Origin: Neobacillus novalis NBRC 102450
GTDB lineage: Bacteria > Bacillota > Bacilli > Bacillales > Cytobacillaceae
Assembly (NCBI RefSeq): GCF_001591805.1
Contig: NZ_BCVP01000022.1
Coordinates: 62,001-126,000, forward strand
Direction: 5' to 3'
Length of the DNA: 64,000 nucleotides
The notes under the pieces were generated by a model. The model saw nothing but the letters and a program-made list of their open reading frames with translations, ran no database searches and was not told where the DNA came from. Positions 52,058 to 60,940 of this stretch are shown piece by piece. The first letter of the stretch is position 1, and each line of letters starts with the position of its first letter. The position numbers were made by a program, and so were the translations under genes.

Positions 52058-55000
52058 ATGAAAGATAAGTTAATACATATGAGGGATAAGATCAATGATA
52101 TCAGTCGGCGAAACCGCTCAATCAGATTGCTGAAGCTTTATAATAAATGGAGCTTTGATTTAACAGAGCTAGATTCTTTATCAAAGTTATCGAAAGAAAA
52201 GGCAAGTGTGTCTGTAGTAGAACAAATCATGAATCAATCCAAGAATGAAATCACCCTTTTAAAGCCCACTATTAATAATGAAGTATCAATGAAACTTTCT
52301 AGAAAACTTACTGATTTATTTAGAAATATTAAAGGAATTGAAGATGAAACAGGAATTCATGATTTTTATCTCGGTTTTCCGTTTTTGTCTGGAACATTAT
52401 CGGATGGAACATTTTTTCAAGCTCCATTATTTTTATACCCGGTAAGGCTTGAAAAAAACAATGTTAACGCACAAAAATGGGTAATCAAAAAAGATGAAGA
52501 AGGTTCTCAGATTAACCGGACTTTGTTTTTAGCATTTAAAAAGCTAAACAACCTAAGCTTTACAGAGGATTTCTTTGAACAGGCTGCAGAAGTATCTAGC
52601 AAATACAACTATGATGATTGGCTTTTGTTTTTAAAAAAATATGAAATGAATGTATCATTTTCACCAAAAGGTATTTCCAAACTGAAAGAATATAGTAAAG
52701 AAGAAGTTCCCGAAGTTGCCGGCTTTACATTGATAGAAAATGCGGTCATAGGAAATTTCCCACAGGGTGGGTCCTCGTTAGTTAAAGATTATGAGGAACT
52801 TATTCTCCTATCGGAGGAAAGTGATTTATCCTTAGCCGGCGAGTTAATAGAGCCCCAAGACGTGGAAATTGATACTGTTGGTGACCTGCCCGAAAACATT
52901 AAAGAGGATAACCTTAATAAACCAGACATTTTAAACCTATTACAAGCAGACGGATCACAAGAAGAAATTTTAAAAGAGGCTCGTTATAAAAAAGGAATCG
53001 TTGTTCATGGGCCACCAGGAACGGGTAAATCCCAAGTGATTGTTAATCTTATTACGGACGCTCTTCAACAAGAGAAGAAAATACTTGTGGTTTGCCAAAA
53101 GCGTGCTGCATTAGATGTCGTCTACCAACGCCTTGATGGCTTGGGGTTAAGTAATCACGTCGCACTGGTACATGATGAAAAGAATGACCGGAAAAAGCTC
53201 TATGCAAAAGTTGGGGCCGTTCTAGAACAAAATCAGGTGTCTTTTGAGAATGCGAAGAATCAGTTATCTTCTACTTCAAAGAAATTATCTTCTCAAGAAG
53301 AAATATTGAACAGTATTGCTGCTGCTTTGTACAGTTACCAAGACTTTGGCTTGAGATTATATGATTTATACGGATTAGCAAAACCGATAGGGGAAACCAC
53401 TCAAATCATTGATCTACAAGAGGTGCTCCCGGCATTAAATAAAGACGTTTTAGTGGATATATCTGAAAAAGTGTACACCTATGCGGAATGGTTTGATCGC
53501 TTTGGTGATGAAGATTTTCCATTAAAAGAGCGTAAAACCTTCGCCCATTTTAATATGAAAGAAAAGCTAGAAGCCATCGAGCTACTTAATGACGTGATTG
53601 CTAAAGCGAAGCAATCGGTTGAATACATTGAGTCATTAGACCATGAAAAAATTACTCCAGGGTACACGTGGTTAATTGAAAGTAAATTAGATAAAATTTA
53701 TCCTGATTTAGAGGATGGGACGAAAAGAACTTTACAGGGTTTAAGACTTTGGTGGTGGACCTCGGTTTCTGGAAAAAACATTATCGAAGAATTACTTGAG
53801 GGCGGGAAATTTAAAGGGACAAGTTCATCTGAATGGCTAAATATTAAGAAATCTCTAGTGATTATGCATGAGCTGGGTAAAGTGACAAAAACAATGTCTG
53901 AGGAAGTAGACAAGCTTAAAAAATATTTGAATGATTCAAAAGTGAATATTCTGAAAACAAGAATATCGGAAGGTGATATTCCGTTAAATGAATTAGATAA
54001 AATGTTGGAATTCATCCATCGTGATTTTGAAGAGCTGCAGCAAATGGATGTTTATTGGAATCATTGTTCCGAGATAGAGAAGAAAGTGATTCTTCTTCTT
54101 CAAAAGAAAACAGCGAAGAATGAATTAACTCTGTCTGATTACTGGGTAGATTTATTTAAAAACTCCGCTTATGTCCAATGGATTGACCAAACAGAAAAAA
54201 GAAATCCGCAGGTGCAAAAGATTTCAACCAATGAGTTTTCGAGAATTAGACAATCATTCGCAGGGCTGATCGAGGAAAGAAGAAAAGTTGGGACTCAGTT
54301 TCTGCTTCATAACCTTACCAAAAAGGTGGATTCCGTTCAAACCAACCATTCAAGGAATATTAAAGAGTTGAAGCATCAGGTTGGAAAGAAGAGACAGGTT
54401 TGGCCGCTACGAAGATTGGTAAATGAATTTGCAGGAAATGGGCTCGTAGACATAATGCCAGTATGGCTGGCTTCGCCCGAAATTGTTTCATCTATTTTTC
54501 CTTTACGAGAAGGATTATTTGATTTAGTGATTTTTGATGAAGCGTCACAATGTACGGTGGAAAGTGGGATTCCTGCTGTATACCGGGCAAAACAGGTAAT
54601 AATTGCGGGCGATGAAAAACAGCTTCCGCCCTATAATTTGTTTCAATCCTCTTTTGTTAACGACGATGATGAGGAAGAAGAATACGATACAGACGATTCC
54701 ATCAGTCTGTTAAATTTAGCGAAGAGAAGATTTTCTGAAAAGCTTCTCCAGTGGCACTATCGTTCTAAATATGAAGAGTTAATCAATTACTCCAACCATG
54801 CCTTCTATAATGGTCATGTACAAATAGCTCCAAATGTTGTTCCATTTAAAAATCCACCCGCAATCAAGTGGAAAAAAGTTGATGGAAGATGGATTAATCA
54901 GTCAAATGAAGTTGAGGCAATTGAGGCCGTCAATATTCTTAAGGAAATTTTAATCAATCAGCCGGGAAAAACGGTGGGGATTATCACTTTTAACTCAAAG

Positions 55001-55819
55001 CAGCAAACGAAAATCCAGGATCAGATTGATAAATTAGTAAGTGAGGATGAGGAATTTAGCGCGGTTTATAATCAAATGTTAACCAAGGATCTCGATGAAC
55101 GTGTTTTTGTTAAAAATATTGAAAATGTTCAAGGGGATGAAAGGGATTTTATCCTATTCTCGATTACCTATGCGAAAAACGAAGAGGGCAAGGTTTATAA
55201 CCGCTTTGGGGATCTTAATAAAAAAGGAGGGGAAAACCGTCTGAACGTTGCGGTTTCACGGGCAAAAGAAGGAATTACTGTTGTTTCTAGTATTGAACCG
55301 GAAGAACTGAATGTGGCTAGCACCTCTCATATGGGTCCTAAATTGTTGAAATCCTATTTAAAGTACGTAAGAGCTGTTTCAAATTCGCAAGTTGATCAGA
55401 TAAACGCTGTTGTCCAAGAGGTAAATGAAAATGTGAATACACATGTGCAAGAAAAGGAATTGCACTTTGATTCTCCGTTTGAAGAACAAGTGTATCATCA
55501 ACTGAGAAATCTTGGGTATGAGGTTACAACACAGGTTGGTATGTCTGGATACCGAATCGACATGGCCATTGTTCACCCGCATGATTCATCCCGATATATA
55601 GTGGGAATCGAGTGCGATGGAGCCATGTATCACAGCTCGGCCAATGCCAAGGAGAGAGACGTCTATCGTCAGCGGTTCTTAGAAAGCAGAGGCTGGACAA
55701 TCGAACGAATCTGGAGCAGGAACTGGTGGAAGAACTCATCGGCAGAGATTGAGAGAATTGATCAGAAAGTGAAAGAATTGTTAAAAAGAGATGATGTTCG
55801 AGAGGAAATTGTTAATTAA
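52058..55819 (+). CDS. DUF4011-type SF1 helicase with C-terminal Vsr/DUF559-like nuclease
   Basis: The 1253-residue protein starts with a DUF4011-like segment (DISRRNRSIRLLKL) and has an SF1 helicase core: Walker A GPPGTGKS at 318-325, Walker B D827-E828 (IFDEASQC), the GDEKQLPP motif, ENVQGDERDF and NVAVSRAKE. Coiled segments fill the middle. The last ~100 residues form a Vsr/MTES_1575-like endonuclease (RIDMAI, IECDGAMYHS, RDVYRQRFLESRGW). DUF4011-helicase-Vsr proteins have been reported as anti-phage candidates. An RBS-like GAAAGAGG precedes the ATG, and a strong terminator follows, so it is a single-gene unit. Confidence 0.87.
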   Translation: MKDKLIHMRDKINDISRRNRSIRLLKLYNKWSFDLTELDSLSKLSKEKASVSVVEQIMNQSKNEITLLKPTINNEVSMKLSRKLTDLFRNIKGIEDETGIHDFYLGFPFLSGTLSDGTFFQAPLFLYPVRLEKNNVNAQKWVIKKDEEGSQINRTLFLAFKKLNNLSFTEDFFEQAAEVSSKYNYDDWLLFLKKYEMNVSFSPKGISKLKEYSKEEVPEVAGFTLIENAVIGNFPQGGSSLVKDYEELILLSEESDLSLAGELIEPQDVEIDTVGDLPENIKEDNLNKPDILNLLQADGSQEEILKEARYKKGIVVHGPPGTGKSQVIVNLITDALQQEKKILVVCQKRAALDVVYQRLDGLGLSNHVALVHDEKNDRKKLYAKVGAVLEQNQVSFENAKNQLSSTSKKLSSQEEILNSIAAALYSYQDFGLRLYDLYGLAKPIGETTQIIDLQEVLPALNKDVLVDISEKVYTYAEWFDRFGDEDFPLKERKTFAHFNMKEKLEAIELLNDVIAKAKQSVEYIESLDHEKITPGYTWLIESKLDKIYPDLEDGTKRTLQGLRLWWWTSVSGKNIIEELLEGGKFKGTSSSEWLNIKKSLVIMHELGKVTKTMSEEVDKLKKYLNDSKVNILKTRISEGDIPLNELDKMLEFIHRDFEELQQMDVYWNHCSEIEKKVILLLQKKTAKNELTLSDYWVDLFKNSAYVQWIDQTEKRNPQVQKISTNEFSRIRQSFAGLIEERRKVGTQFLLHNLTKKVDSVQTNHSRNIKELKHQVGKKRQVWPLRRLVNEFAGNGLVDIMPVWLASPEIVSSIFPLREGLFDLVIFDEASQCTVESGIPAVYRAKQVIIAGDEKQLPPYNLFQSSFVNDDDEEEEYDTDDSISLLNLAKRRFSEKLLQWHYRSKYEELINYSNHAFYNGHVQIAPNVVPFKNPPAIKWKKVDGRWINQSNEVEAIEAVNILKEILINQPGKTVGIITFNSKQQTKIQDQIDKLVSEDEEFSAVYNQMLTKDLDERVFVKNIENVQGDERDFILFSITYAKNEEGKVYNRFGDLNKKGGENRLNVAVSRAKEGITVVSSIEPEELNVASTSHMGPKLLKSYLKYVRAVSNSQVDQINAVVQEVNENVNTHVQEKELHFDSPFEEQVYHQLRNLGYEVTTQVGMSGYRIDMAIVHPHDSSRYIVGIECDGAMYHSSANAKERDVYRQRFLESRGWTIERIWSRNWWKNSSAEIERIDQKVKELLKRDDVREEIVN

Positions 55820-55824
55820 TTTAC

Positions 55825-55866
55825 AAGTATCAGTAACTTAATTGGGGGTTACTGATACTTTTTTTA
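55825..55866 (+). terminator. rho-independent terminator of the helicase-nuclease
   Basis: A perfect 13-bp stem (AAGTATCAGTAAC with GTTACTGATACTT) with a 10-nt loop and a T run. The following ~300 bases to 56175 contain no gene that I can see. Confidence 0.92.
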
Positions 55867-56175
55867 ATTGATCTATCCCAATTAAATTTAAAGATAATCC
55901 TATTCATCTATTCATAAACACCTCCTTTGTGTCCGCTTTTAAATTAGCAATATTTTAGTAAATTTGTCTCCAATGGGAGGGAAAAAAAAGCTTTTGTAGA
56001 ACTTATCTAGTAGAAATTTTATTTGGATTTGGGGAATTAAAGTGCAGATTAGAATTGAATTTAACAAGGAAATAATTGCAATTGACTGAATGCAAAAAGG
56101 AGATGAGATTGTACTGTGATTTTGTTTCTTTTTCAGCAAATGATATGAAATGAATTATGAAAGTAGGCGAGAAGA

Positions 56176-57123
56176 ATGTATTGTCGGTACTGTGGAAATC
56201 AATTAGGCGTGCAAGATTATTTCTGTTCAAGTTGTGGAAAAGCAGCCACTGATGAAAAAGTGAGTTCAGAGGCTGCAGCTTCTGTCGAATACATGGCACC
56301 TGTTGAAAGTGAGGACTCTTTGGAGGCACAGTTGGAAGAATCATTTGTCCGTAAAAACTATGATTTTTATATTAACAAGTGGAATAAGCTAGAGAATAAA
56401 GATTCGAAGATTAGTTGGAATTGGGCGACATTCTTTCTGGGACCATTTTGGTTTGGTTACCGAAAAATGTATATTCCTGTCCTCTTAATTGGAGTTATCT
56501 ACTTTCTGGTGGATTTATTCTTTTTTCTAATCCATTATCAATTTTCAGAGGATAATTATTTCGTTGATCCGATACAAAACCTTGTATTGTTTCCTTTATT
56601 TATTATTTTGGGTTTATTTGGAAATTATATTTATTTAAAACATGCAAATCGTTATATTAATCAGGTAAATCTAAAACCTTTTGATAATGAACAAAAGAAA
56701 ACCTGGTTAAAAAGTAAAGGTGGTACCAGTTGGTTGGGTGTATTATTTACGATATTATTTGTTTTATTTTATGGAATTGTATCCGCTTTTTTAATTCCCA
56801 CCAATGTAGACCAAATCCATACTGTAAAAGATGGTTCTTTTTACAATTATCCTACCACTACCATTGGTAAAGGTTTTGATAATTTCTTTAATGATACTCA
56901 CTGGGAATATGTATCTTCTGGTAGCCCATATGATGTCGTTCGTTTTTCGGGTATTGTTATGAGTGATGGGGAAGAGGTAAAAGTAATCATAGATTTTGTT
57001 ATTACAGACAATTCTTTTGAAATTCATTCATCAACAGTGAATGGTAATAAATTAGCTAATGAGGAAATTGAAACCATGATTGATACTATATTTAATTCAA
57101 ATGAAAATGTAATTCACAATTAA
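56176..57123 (+). CDS. zinc-ribbon and DUF2628 membrane protein
   Basis: The 315-residue protein opens with a zinc ribbon (CRYCG at 3-7, CSSCG at about 17-21). A linker is followed by the DUF2628 motif NWATFFLGPFWFGYRKMY, two to three membrane helices, and another membrane segment before an extracellular C-terminal domain (about 210-315). Its role is unknown; related Bacillus proteins are membrane proteins of the YcxB/zinc-ribbon type. Confidence 0.78.
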   Translation: MYCRYCGNQLGVQDYFCSSCGKAATDEKVSSEAAASVEYMAPVESEDSLEAQLEESFVRKNYDFYINKWNKLENKDSKISWNWATFFLGPFWFGYRKMYIPVLLIGVIYFLVDLFFFLIHYQFSEDNYFVDPIQNLVLFPLFIILGLFGNYIYLKHANRYINQVNLKPFDNEQKKTWLKSKGGTSWLGVLFTILFVLFYGIVSAFLIPTNVDQIHTVKDGSFYNYPTTTIGKGFDNFFNDTHWEYVSSGSPYDVVRFSGIVMSDGEEVKVIIDFVITDNSFEIHSSTVNGNKLANEEIETMIDTIFNSNENVIHN

Positions 57124-57213
57124 ATGATTAAAACTCGAAGTAGGAATTGGGAAATATGACCACCACCGATTTTTCCTTCAATTTTTTGATTGAATAAAAA
57201 AGGAGAATAAAAA

Positions 57214-57240
57214 ATGAGTACTGTTCAAAAAGGTCATTAA
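57214..57240 (+). CDS. eight-codon mini-ORF with strong RBS upstream of a large hairpin
   Basis: AAAAAGGAGAA lies at ideal spacing before ATG; the frame reads MSTVQKGH and stops. A large nested hairpin with T run begins 22 nt later. It may be a leader peptide or the start of a lost gene. Confidence 0.3.
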   Translation: MSTVQKGH

Positions 57241-57261
57241 ATTTTGATTTTATTACTCAAT

Positions 57262-57338
57262 AAAAAACTCCTTTGTAGAAGACTTGTTTGTTTAGGGAAC
57301 AAAACAAGGTCAACAACTTCTACTATAGGAGTTTTTTT
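57262..57338 (+). terminator. nested terminator-like hairpin
   Basis: Outer arms AAAAACTCCT and AGGAGTTTTT, middle arms GTAGAAG/CTTCTAC and an inner stem CTTGTTTGTTT/AACAAAACAAG make a long folded RNA ending in seven T. Confidence 0.7.
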
Positions 57339-57495
57339 ATGTATTGAAGACCCCTTTAATTACATTTTTTATTATTTTTCAGTGCGTGCTAGGCCAGTGG
57401 GGGGCAGGCACCATATTTGGAAAGAAAATTACTAAAACCTAGGGTTCAATTATGATAAAATGTTAGGAAAGTTATCTTCAATCAGGGGGAGCAAA

Positions 57496-58770
57496 ATGAG
57501 GAAGCACAAAATATTAGCTATCTTAGAAAAAGAATTAGTAGTTGCCCTTGGTTGTACAGAACCAGTAGCGATTGCACTGGCTGCCGCAACGGCAAAAAGC
57601 CATGCAAATGGACAAATACAGGTAATCCGTTTAAAAGCGAGTGGAAATATTATTAAAAATGCAAAATCTGTTGGGATTCCGGGGATGTCGGCTAAAGGTC
57701 TAGAATTCGCAGCCGCGCTTGGAGCGGTAGCTGGTGACCCAAATAAGAAATTGGAAATTTTAGATGGACTGACAAAGGAAGATGAGCGGTTGGCATTAAA
57801 ACTCATTGAAGGAGGTAAAGTAACTGCCGGCCAAGCGGATACACCGAAAAGACTTTATATTGAAGTCATTGTAGAAACCGATATACAGACTTCTAAAGTA
57901 GTCATTTCTGATAATCATAGCAATATCACCTTAATCGAAGTAGATGGGAAAGCTGTGTACCTTGGCGGATGTGAGAATATCGGAATTCAATCGAATGAAG
58001 AGAAATTCGATGCTCTTACGATTGATGAATTATATAAATGGGTATTAACGGCGGACATTAAAGACTTAACCCTTGTAAAAAAGAGCATCGAATTGAATCG
58101 AATCATTGGATTAGAAGGACTTTCCGGGGATTATGGTCTAAATGTAGGGAGAACGATTAAAGATAATGTAAAAAAAGGAATTCTATCCGATGATATAGCT
58201 ACAGCGGCCATGTCTCTTGCCGCCGCTGGTTCAGATGCCAGGATGGCAGGTTCCACACTTCCGGTGATGGCGAATACTGGGAGTGGAAATCAAGGGATTG
58301 CCGTTACACTTCCTGTTGTCGCCGCGGCACAAAAACTGAAAGTATCAGAGGAAAAGATGATTCGTGCCGTTGCACTGAGCCATCTTATCACCATCCATAT
58401 TAAATCTAGATTTGGCCGCCTTTCTGCATTATGTGGCGTTACCGCCGCCGGAATGGGGGCGAGTGGAGCGATTGTTTATTTATTAGATGGAGGCCTGCAG
58501 CAAATTAAAGCAGCCGTTCAAAATACGATTGGCAACGTATCAGGAATGATCTGCGACGGGGCTAAGGCAGGCTGTGCTATGAAGGTTTCGACCTGTTCAA
58601 ATGTCGCAGTACAATCAGCTCTGTTGGCACTAAACCATCAAGAAATAAAATCGACTGACGGCTTTATCCACGATGATGTGGAAAAAAGTATTGAAAGCTT
58701 CTGCAAACTTGGAAATGAAGGTACAAAGCAAACCGATGAACTCATTTTAAAATTAATGATGGAAAAATAA
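57496..58770 (+). CDS. L-cysteine desulfidase/UPF0597 family protein
   Basis: ATG 57496 follows AGGGGGAGC; the product is 424 residues. It has the conserved GCTEPVAIALAAA start, GIPGMSAKG, NTGSGNQGI and GMICDGAKAGCAMKVSTC motifs. The conserved cysteines are those thought to bind an oxygen-labile Fe-S cluster in the serine-dehydratase-alpha-like/CyuA family. These enzymes release H2S, ammonia and pyruvate from cysteine, or deaminate serine. It stands alone, preceded by a hairpin and followed by inverted repeats. Confidence 0.87.
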   Translation: MRKHKILAILEKELVVALGCTEPVAIALAAATAKSHANGQIQVIRLKASGNIIKNAKSVGIPGMSAKGLEFAAALGAVAGDPNKKLEILDGLTKEDERLALKLIEGGKVTAGQADTPKRLYIEVIVETDIQTSKVVISDNHSNITLIEVDGKAVYLGGCENIGIQSNEEKFDALTIDELYKWVLTADIKDLTLVKKSIELNRIIGLEGLSGDYGLNVGRTIKDNVKKGILSDDIATAAMSLAAAGSDARMAGSTLPVMANTGSGNQGIAVTLPVVAAAQKLKVSEEKMIRAVALSHLITIHIKSRFGRLSALCGVTAAGMGASGAIVYLLDGGLQQIKAAVQNTIGNVSGMICDGAKAGCAMKVSTCSNVAVQSALLALNHQEIKSTDGFIHDDVEKSIESFCKLGNEGTKQTDELILKLMMEK

Positions 58771-58803
58771 TAGTTGAATTAGAGTGCAAGGGGACATACA
58801 CAA

Positions 58804-58834
58804 GAAGAGTATCCAGTGTTTTTGCATACTCTTC
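58804..58834. repeat. inverted repeat GAAGAGTAT/ATACTCTTC
   Basis: Nine-bp perfect arms with a 13-nt loop follow the UPF0597 gene. No T run is present. Confidence 0.45.
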
Positions 58835-58958
58835 CGGAAAGTTTTAGAGCAATAAAATTATATTCTGACATAGGTTTCAAACTTTTAACCGTTTTTTGCA
58901 CCACTGAATATCATAAAATGCACCACCAAAAACCATATATTACACCAGATCGATATGT

Positions 58959-58996
58959 GAACCTGACGGAATCATGAATTTCGTCAGGTTCTTTCT
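58959..58996 (+). terminator. hairpin GAACCTGACG/CGTCAGGTTC with CTTTCT tail
   Basis: Arms of ten bp with a 12-nt loop. It lies between the UPF0597 gene and the HTH regulator; the rest of this interval shows no gene. Confidence 0.6.
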
Positions 58997-59119
58997 GCAT
59001 TCTGGCTCTTGTTAAATAAAAGTAATCTGAGCAAATATAAAGGTATTTAGTGTTTTTGTATAAGTTTACTTTACTTTTGTAAAAATTGAGTTTATAATTT
59101 GATTCAAGAGGTGGTTGTC

Positions 59120-59359
59120 ATGAAGAAAGATTTTGGTGATTCGATATCAAATAAGGTTTATGAATATCGTGTACTTGCCAGAATGTCTCAGCAAGATTTA
59201 GCAGAGAAAGTCGGGGTTTCCAAACAAACCATCTTCGTAATGGAAAAAGGAAATTATGTTCCGACTCTGCTGTTGGCTTTTCGAATTGCCGATTTTTTTA
59301 ATGTTGATGTAAACGATATTTTTACTTATGTGAAAGGAAATGATCAAAATGATAACTAA
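59120..59359 (+). CDS. XRE/Cro-type HTH regulator
   Basis: ATG 59120 follows AGAGGTGG; the product is 79 residues. The HTH reads RMSQQDLAEKVGVSKQTIFVMEKGNYVPTLLLAFRIA, the compact YozG/YvaZ-type regulator with no ligand domain. It overlaps a small membrane protein gene by 11 nt. Such pairs, often followed by ABC transporter genes, control their own operon. Confidence 0.85.
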   Translation: MKKDFGDSISNKVYEYRVLARMSQQDLAEKVGVSKQTIFVMEKGNYVPTLLLAFRIADFFNVDVNDIFTYVKGNDQNDN

Positions 59360-59699
59360 GTTTTTCTCAGATATCCATAACGCAATTTTTCACCCTTTAA
59401 AGTCCTGGGCTGAACAATCTACGGGAAATTGGAATATTCTCATTGGAGTTGGTTTTTTACTGCTTATGGGTAGTGCGATTTTTGCCTATGTATTTCATAA
59501 GAAGATGGGGCCAGCAGATGAACGGACAAATAATATCTCTTTGAAAAGTGCTTACTGTGTGTTGTGGGCAATTCTTCTATGTGACATGATTTTTCCCAAA
59601 GACGATATGTGGACCATCTTTTTCTTGTTCAAATATGCGCTGGCATTTTTAGCTGGTGGAATTTACCTGGCTGTCCAATATAAAAAGGATTTTTTATAA
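59349..59699 (+). CDS. small membrane protein paired with the HTH regulator
   Basis: ATG 59349 has AAAGGAAA at good spacing; a nearer upstream ATG has none. The 116-residue protein has three membrane helices (about 27-46, 65-82 and 88-108) and a GPADERTNNISLKSA cytosolic loop. This resembles DUF2178/DUF3796-type proteins that accompany XRE regulators; family identity is not certain. Confidence 0.7.
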   Translation: MITKFFSDIHNAIFHPLKSWAEQSTGNWNILIGVGFLLLMGSAIFAYVFHKKMGPADERTNNISLKSAYCVLWAILLCDMIFPKDDMWTIFFLFKYALAFLAGGIYLAVQYKKDFL

Positions 59700-59745
59700 G
59701 GAAAGGTTGAGGAGCGAGGCTCAGCCATGAATGTAGGATTAGACA

Positions 59746-59931
59746 ATGCTGGTAAATATGCTAACTAAGCGATATGGAAATTCAATAGTTTTAAAAGATC
59801 TCTCTTTAGAATTCAACCAAGGAGAAATCGTTGGTCTGATTGGAAGAAACGGCGCTGGCAAAAGTACCCTGATGAAGATTATAAGGCAAATCATTCAGAC
59901 CTATGATGGATCAGTTGCAGACAAACATTAG
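59746..59931 (+). pseudogene. ABC transporter ATPase N-terminal fragment
   Basis: The frame holds the start of an ABC ATPase with Walker A GRNGAGKST, then meets a stop after 61 codons; no signature or Walker B follows. It probably belonged to an ABC exporter controlled by the preceding regulator. It is now too short to work. Confidence 0.75.
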
Positions 59932-59954
59932 GTAGAGAAGAGGAGGGGCAAAAA

Positions 59955-60794
59955 ATTAGGATAGTAATCAAAAGTCGGTCGCCAAAAACGGTTCTTATCA
60001 TTCTTTTTTTCCTGTTTTTAGTGTCGATATACGGGTACCATCGACTAGAGAAAGACTTTGTATATCCGATTGTGCCTGTAGCGATCAAGGCCGATTTTTT
60101 ATCGGAGGGATACTTTTCTGAACTCTCAGACCAGTATGATCAAATTCGCTCTGAGCATAGAAAATGGTATATAGTAGACACATCCAAAGCAATTGCATCA
60201 CACGCAATCCTAACGCATATGATGCATGATTTGGTGGAAAATCAAGAGCTTCTAAATGGGCATAAGCAATTTGATCTGTTTTTTGAGACATTTGATCAAT
60301 ATGTTAAACAACTCCCTTATATCACGGAAGAGATTCATTATTTTCGTAATGAACTGAATCGATATGGAGATGCGCCTGAACAATTAGAAGAAATGATTGA
60401 ACTAGTGGCATGCGGCAAATGGCAGCTATTCAGCGCTAGATATCACCGGTATGAAGTAAGCGAATATGACGCTGCTTATAATGTAAAGTTTATATCCTCG
60501 AATGGTCGCTTTGAAGTTGTCTATCATGCTGAGACGGGTCAGATGGTAAACGATCCGGTAAACATGGGCACCTATAATTATGCGCCTGGCAGCATAATTC
60601 CATGGAAATATTACCAGCATCATCAATATGATAAAGTCCCCTGGATGAAATGGGGCAATACCAATCAGGTTTCATACGAGGAAATTACACCAAGACAGAC
60701 GAGACATGGCTCAATAGAGCAAAAGGATAGTTCGGATGCACTCCAAAAGCTAATTGAAAACAAAATGCGAGAATCACAGACGTGTCAACATTAG
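59955..60794 (+). CDS. unidentified single-pass membrane-anchored protein, possible ATT start
   Basis: The frame is open from an ATT at 59955, 6 nt after AGGAGGGG, and gives an N-terminal membrane helix (VLIILFFLFLVSIYGY) and a ~250-residue extracellular soluble domain. Starting instead at the GTG at 60021 would cut off most of the helix and has no ribosome-binding site. So either a rare ATT start is used or an ATG has mutated. The soluble part (HRLEKDFVYP, GNTNQVSYEE) matches no family I can name. Confidence 0.55.
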   Translation: MRIVIKSRSPKTVLIILFFLFLVSIYGYHRLEKDFVYPIVPVAIKADFLSEGYFSELSDQYDQIRSEHRKWYIVDTSKAIASHAILTHMMHDLVENQELLNGHKQFDLFFETFDQYVKQLPYITEEIHYFRNELNRYGDAPEQLEEMIELVACGKWQLFSARYHRYEVSEYDAAYNVKFISSNGRFEVVYHAETGQMVNDPVNMGTYNYAPGSIIPWKYYQHHQYDKVPWMKWGNTNQVSYEEITPRQTRHGSIEQKDSSDALQKLIENKMRESQTCQH

Positions 60795-60851
60795 ACGGAT
60801 TTCAAAAGAGAATATCATCCTTCTACCACTAACGACAATCCTTGTGGTGGG

Positions 60852-60913
60852 AAAAAGGTGCCTGACACCCGGTGCGGTAATGCTTTAATGCATTGAGGGC
60901 CAGGCACCTTTTT
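60852..60913. repeat. palindromic repeat/bidirectional terminator, copy C
   Basis: Perfect 13-bp arms AAAAAGGTGCCTG and CAGGCACCTTTTT enclose GGTGCGGTAATGCTTTAATGCA. The element lies between convergent genes and would terminate transcription both ways. Its core resembles that of the elements at 6871-6960 and 43926-43994. Confidence 0.75.
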
Positions 60914-60940
60914 AAATCGATCGCAATGCGCAAGCACTTC

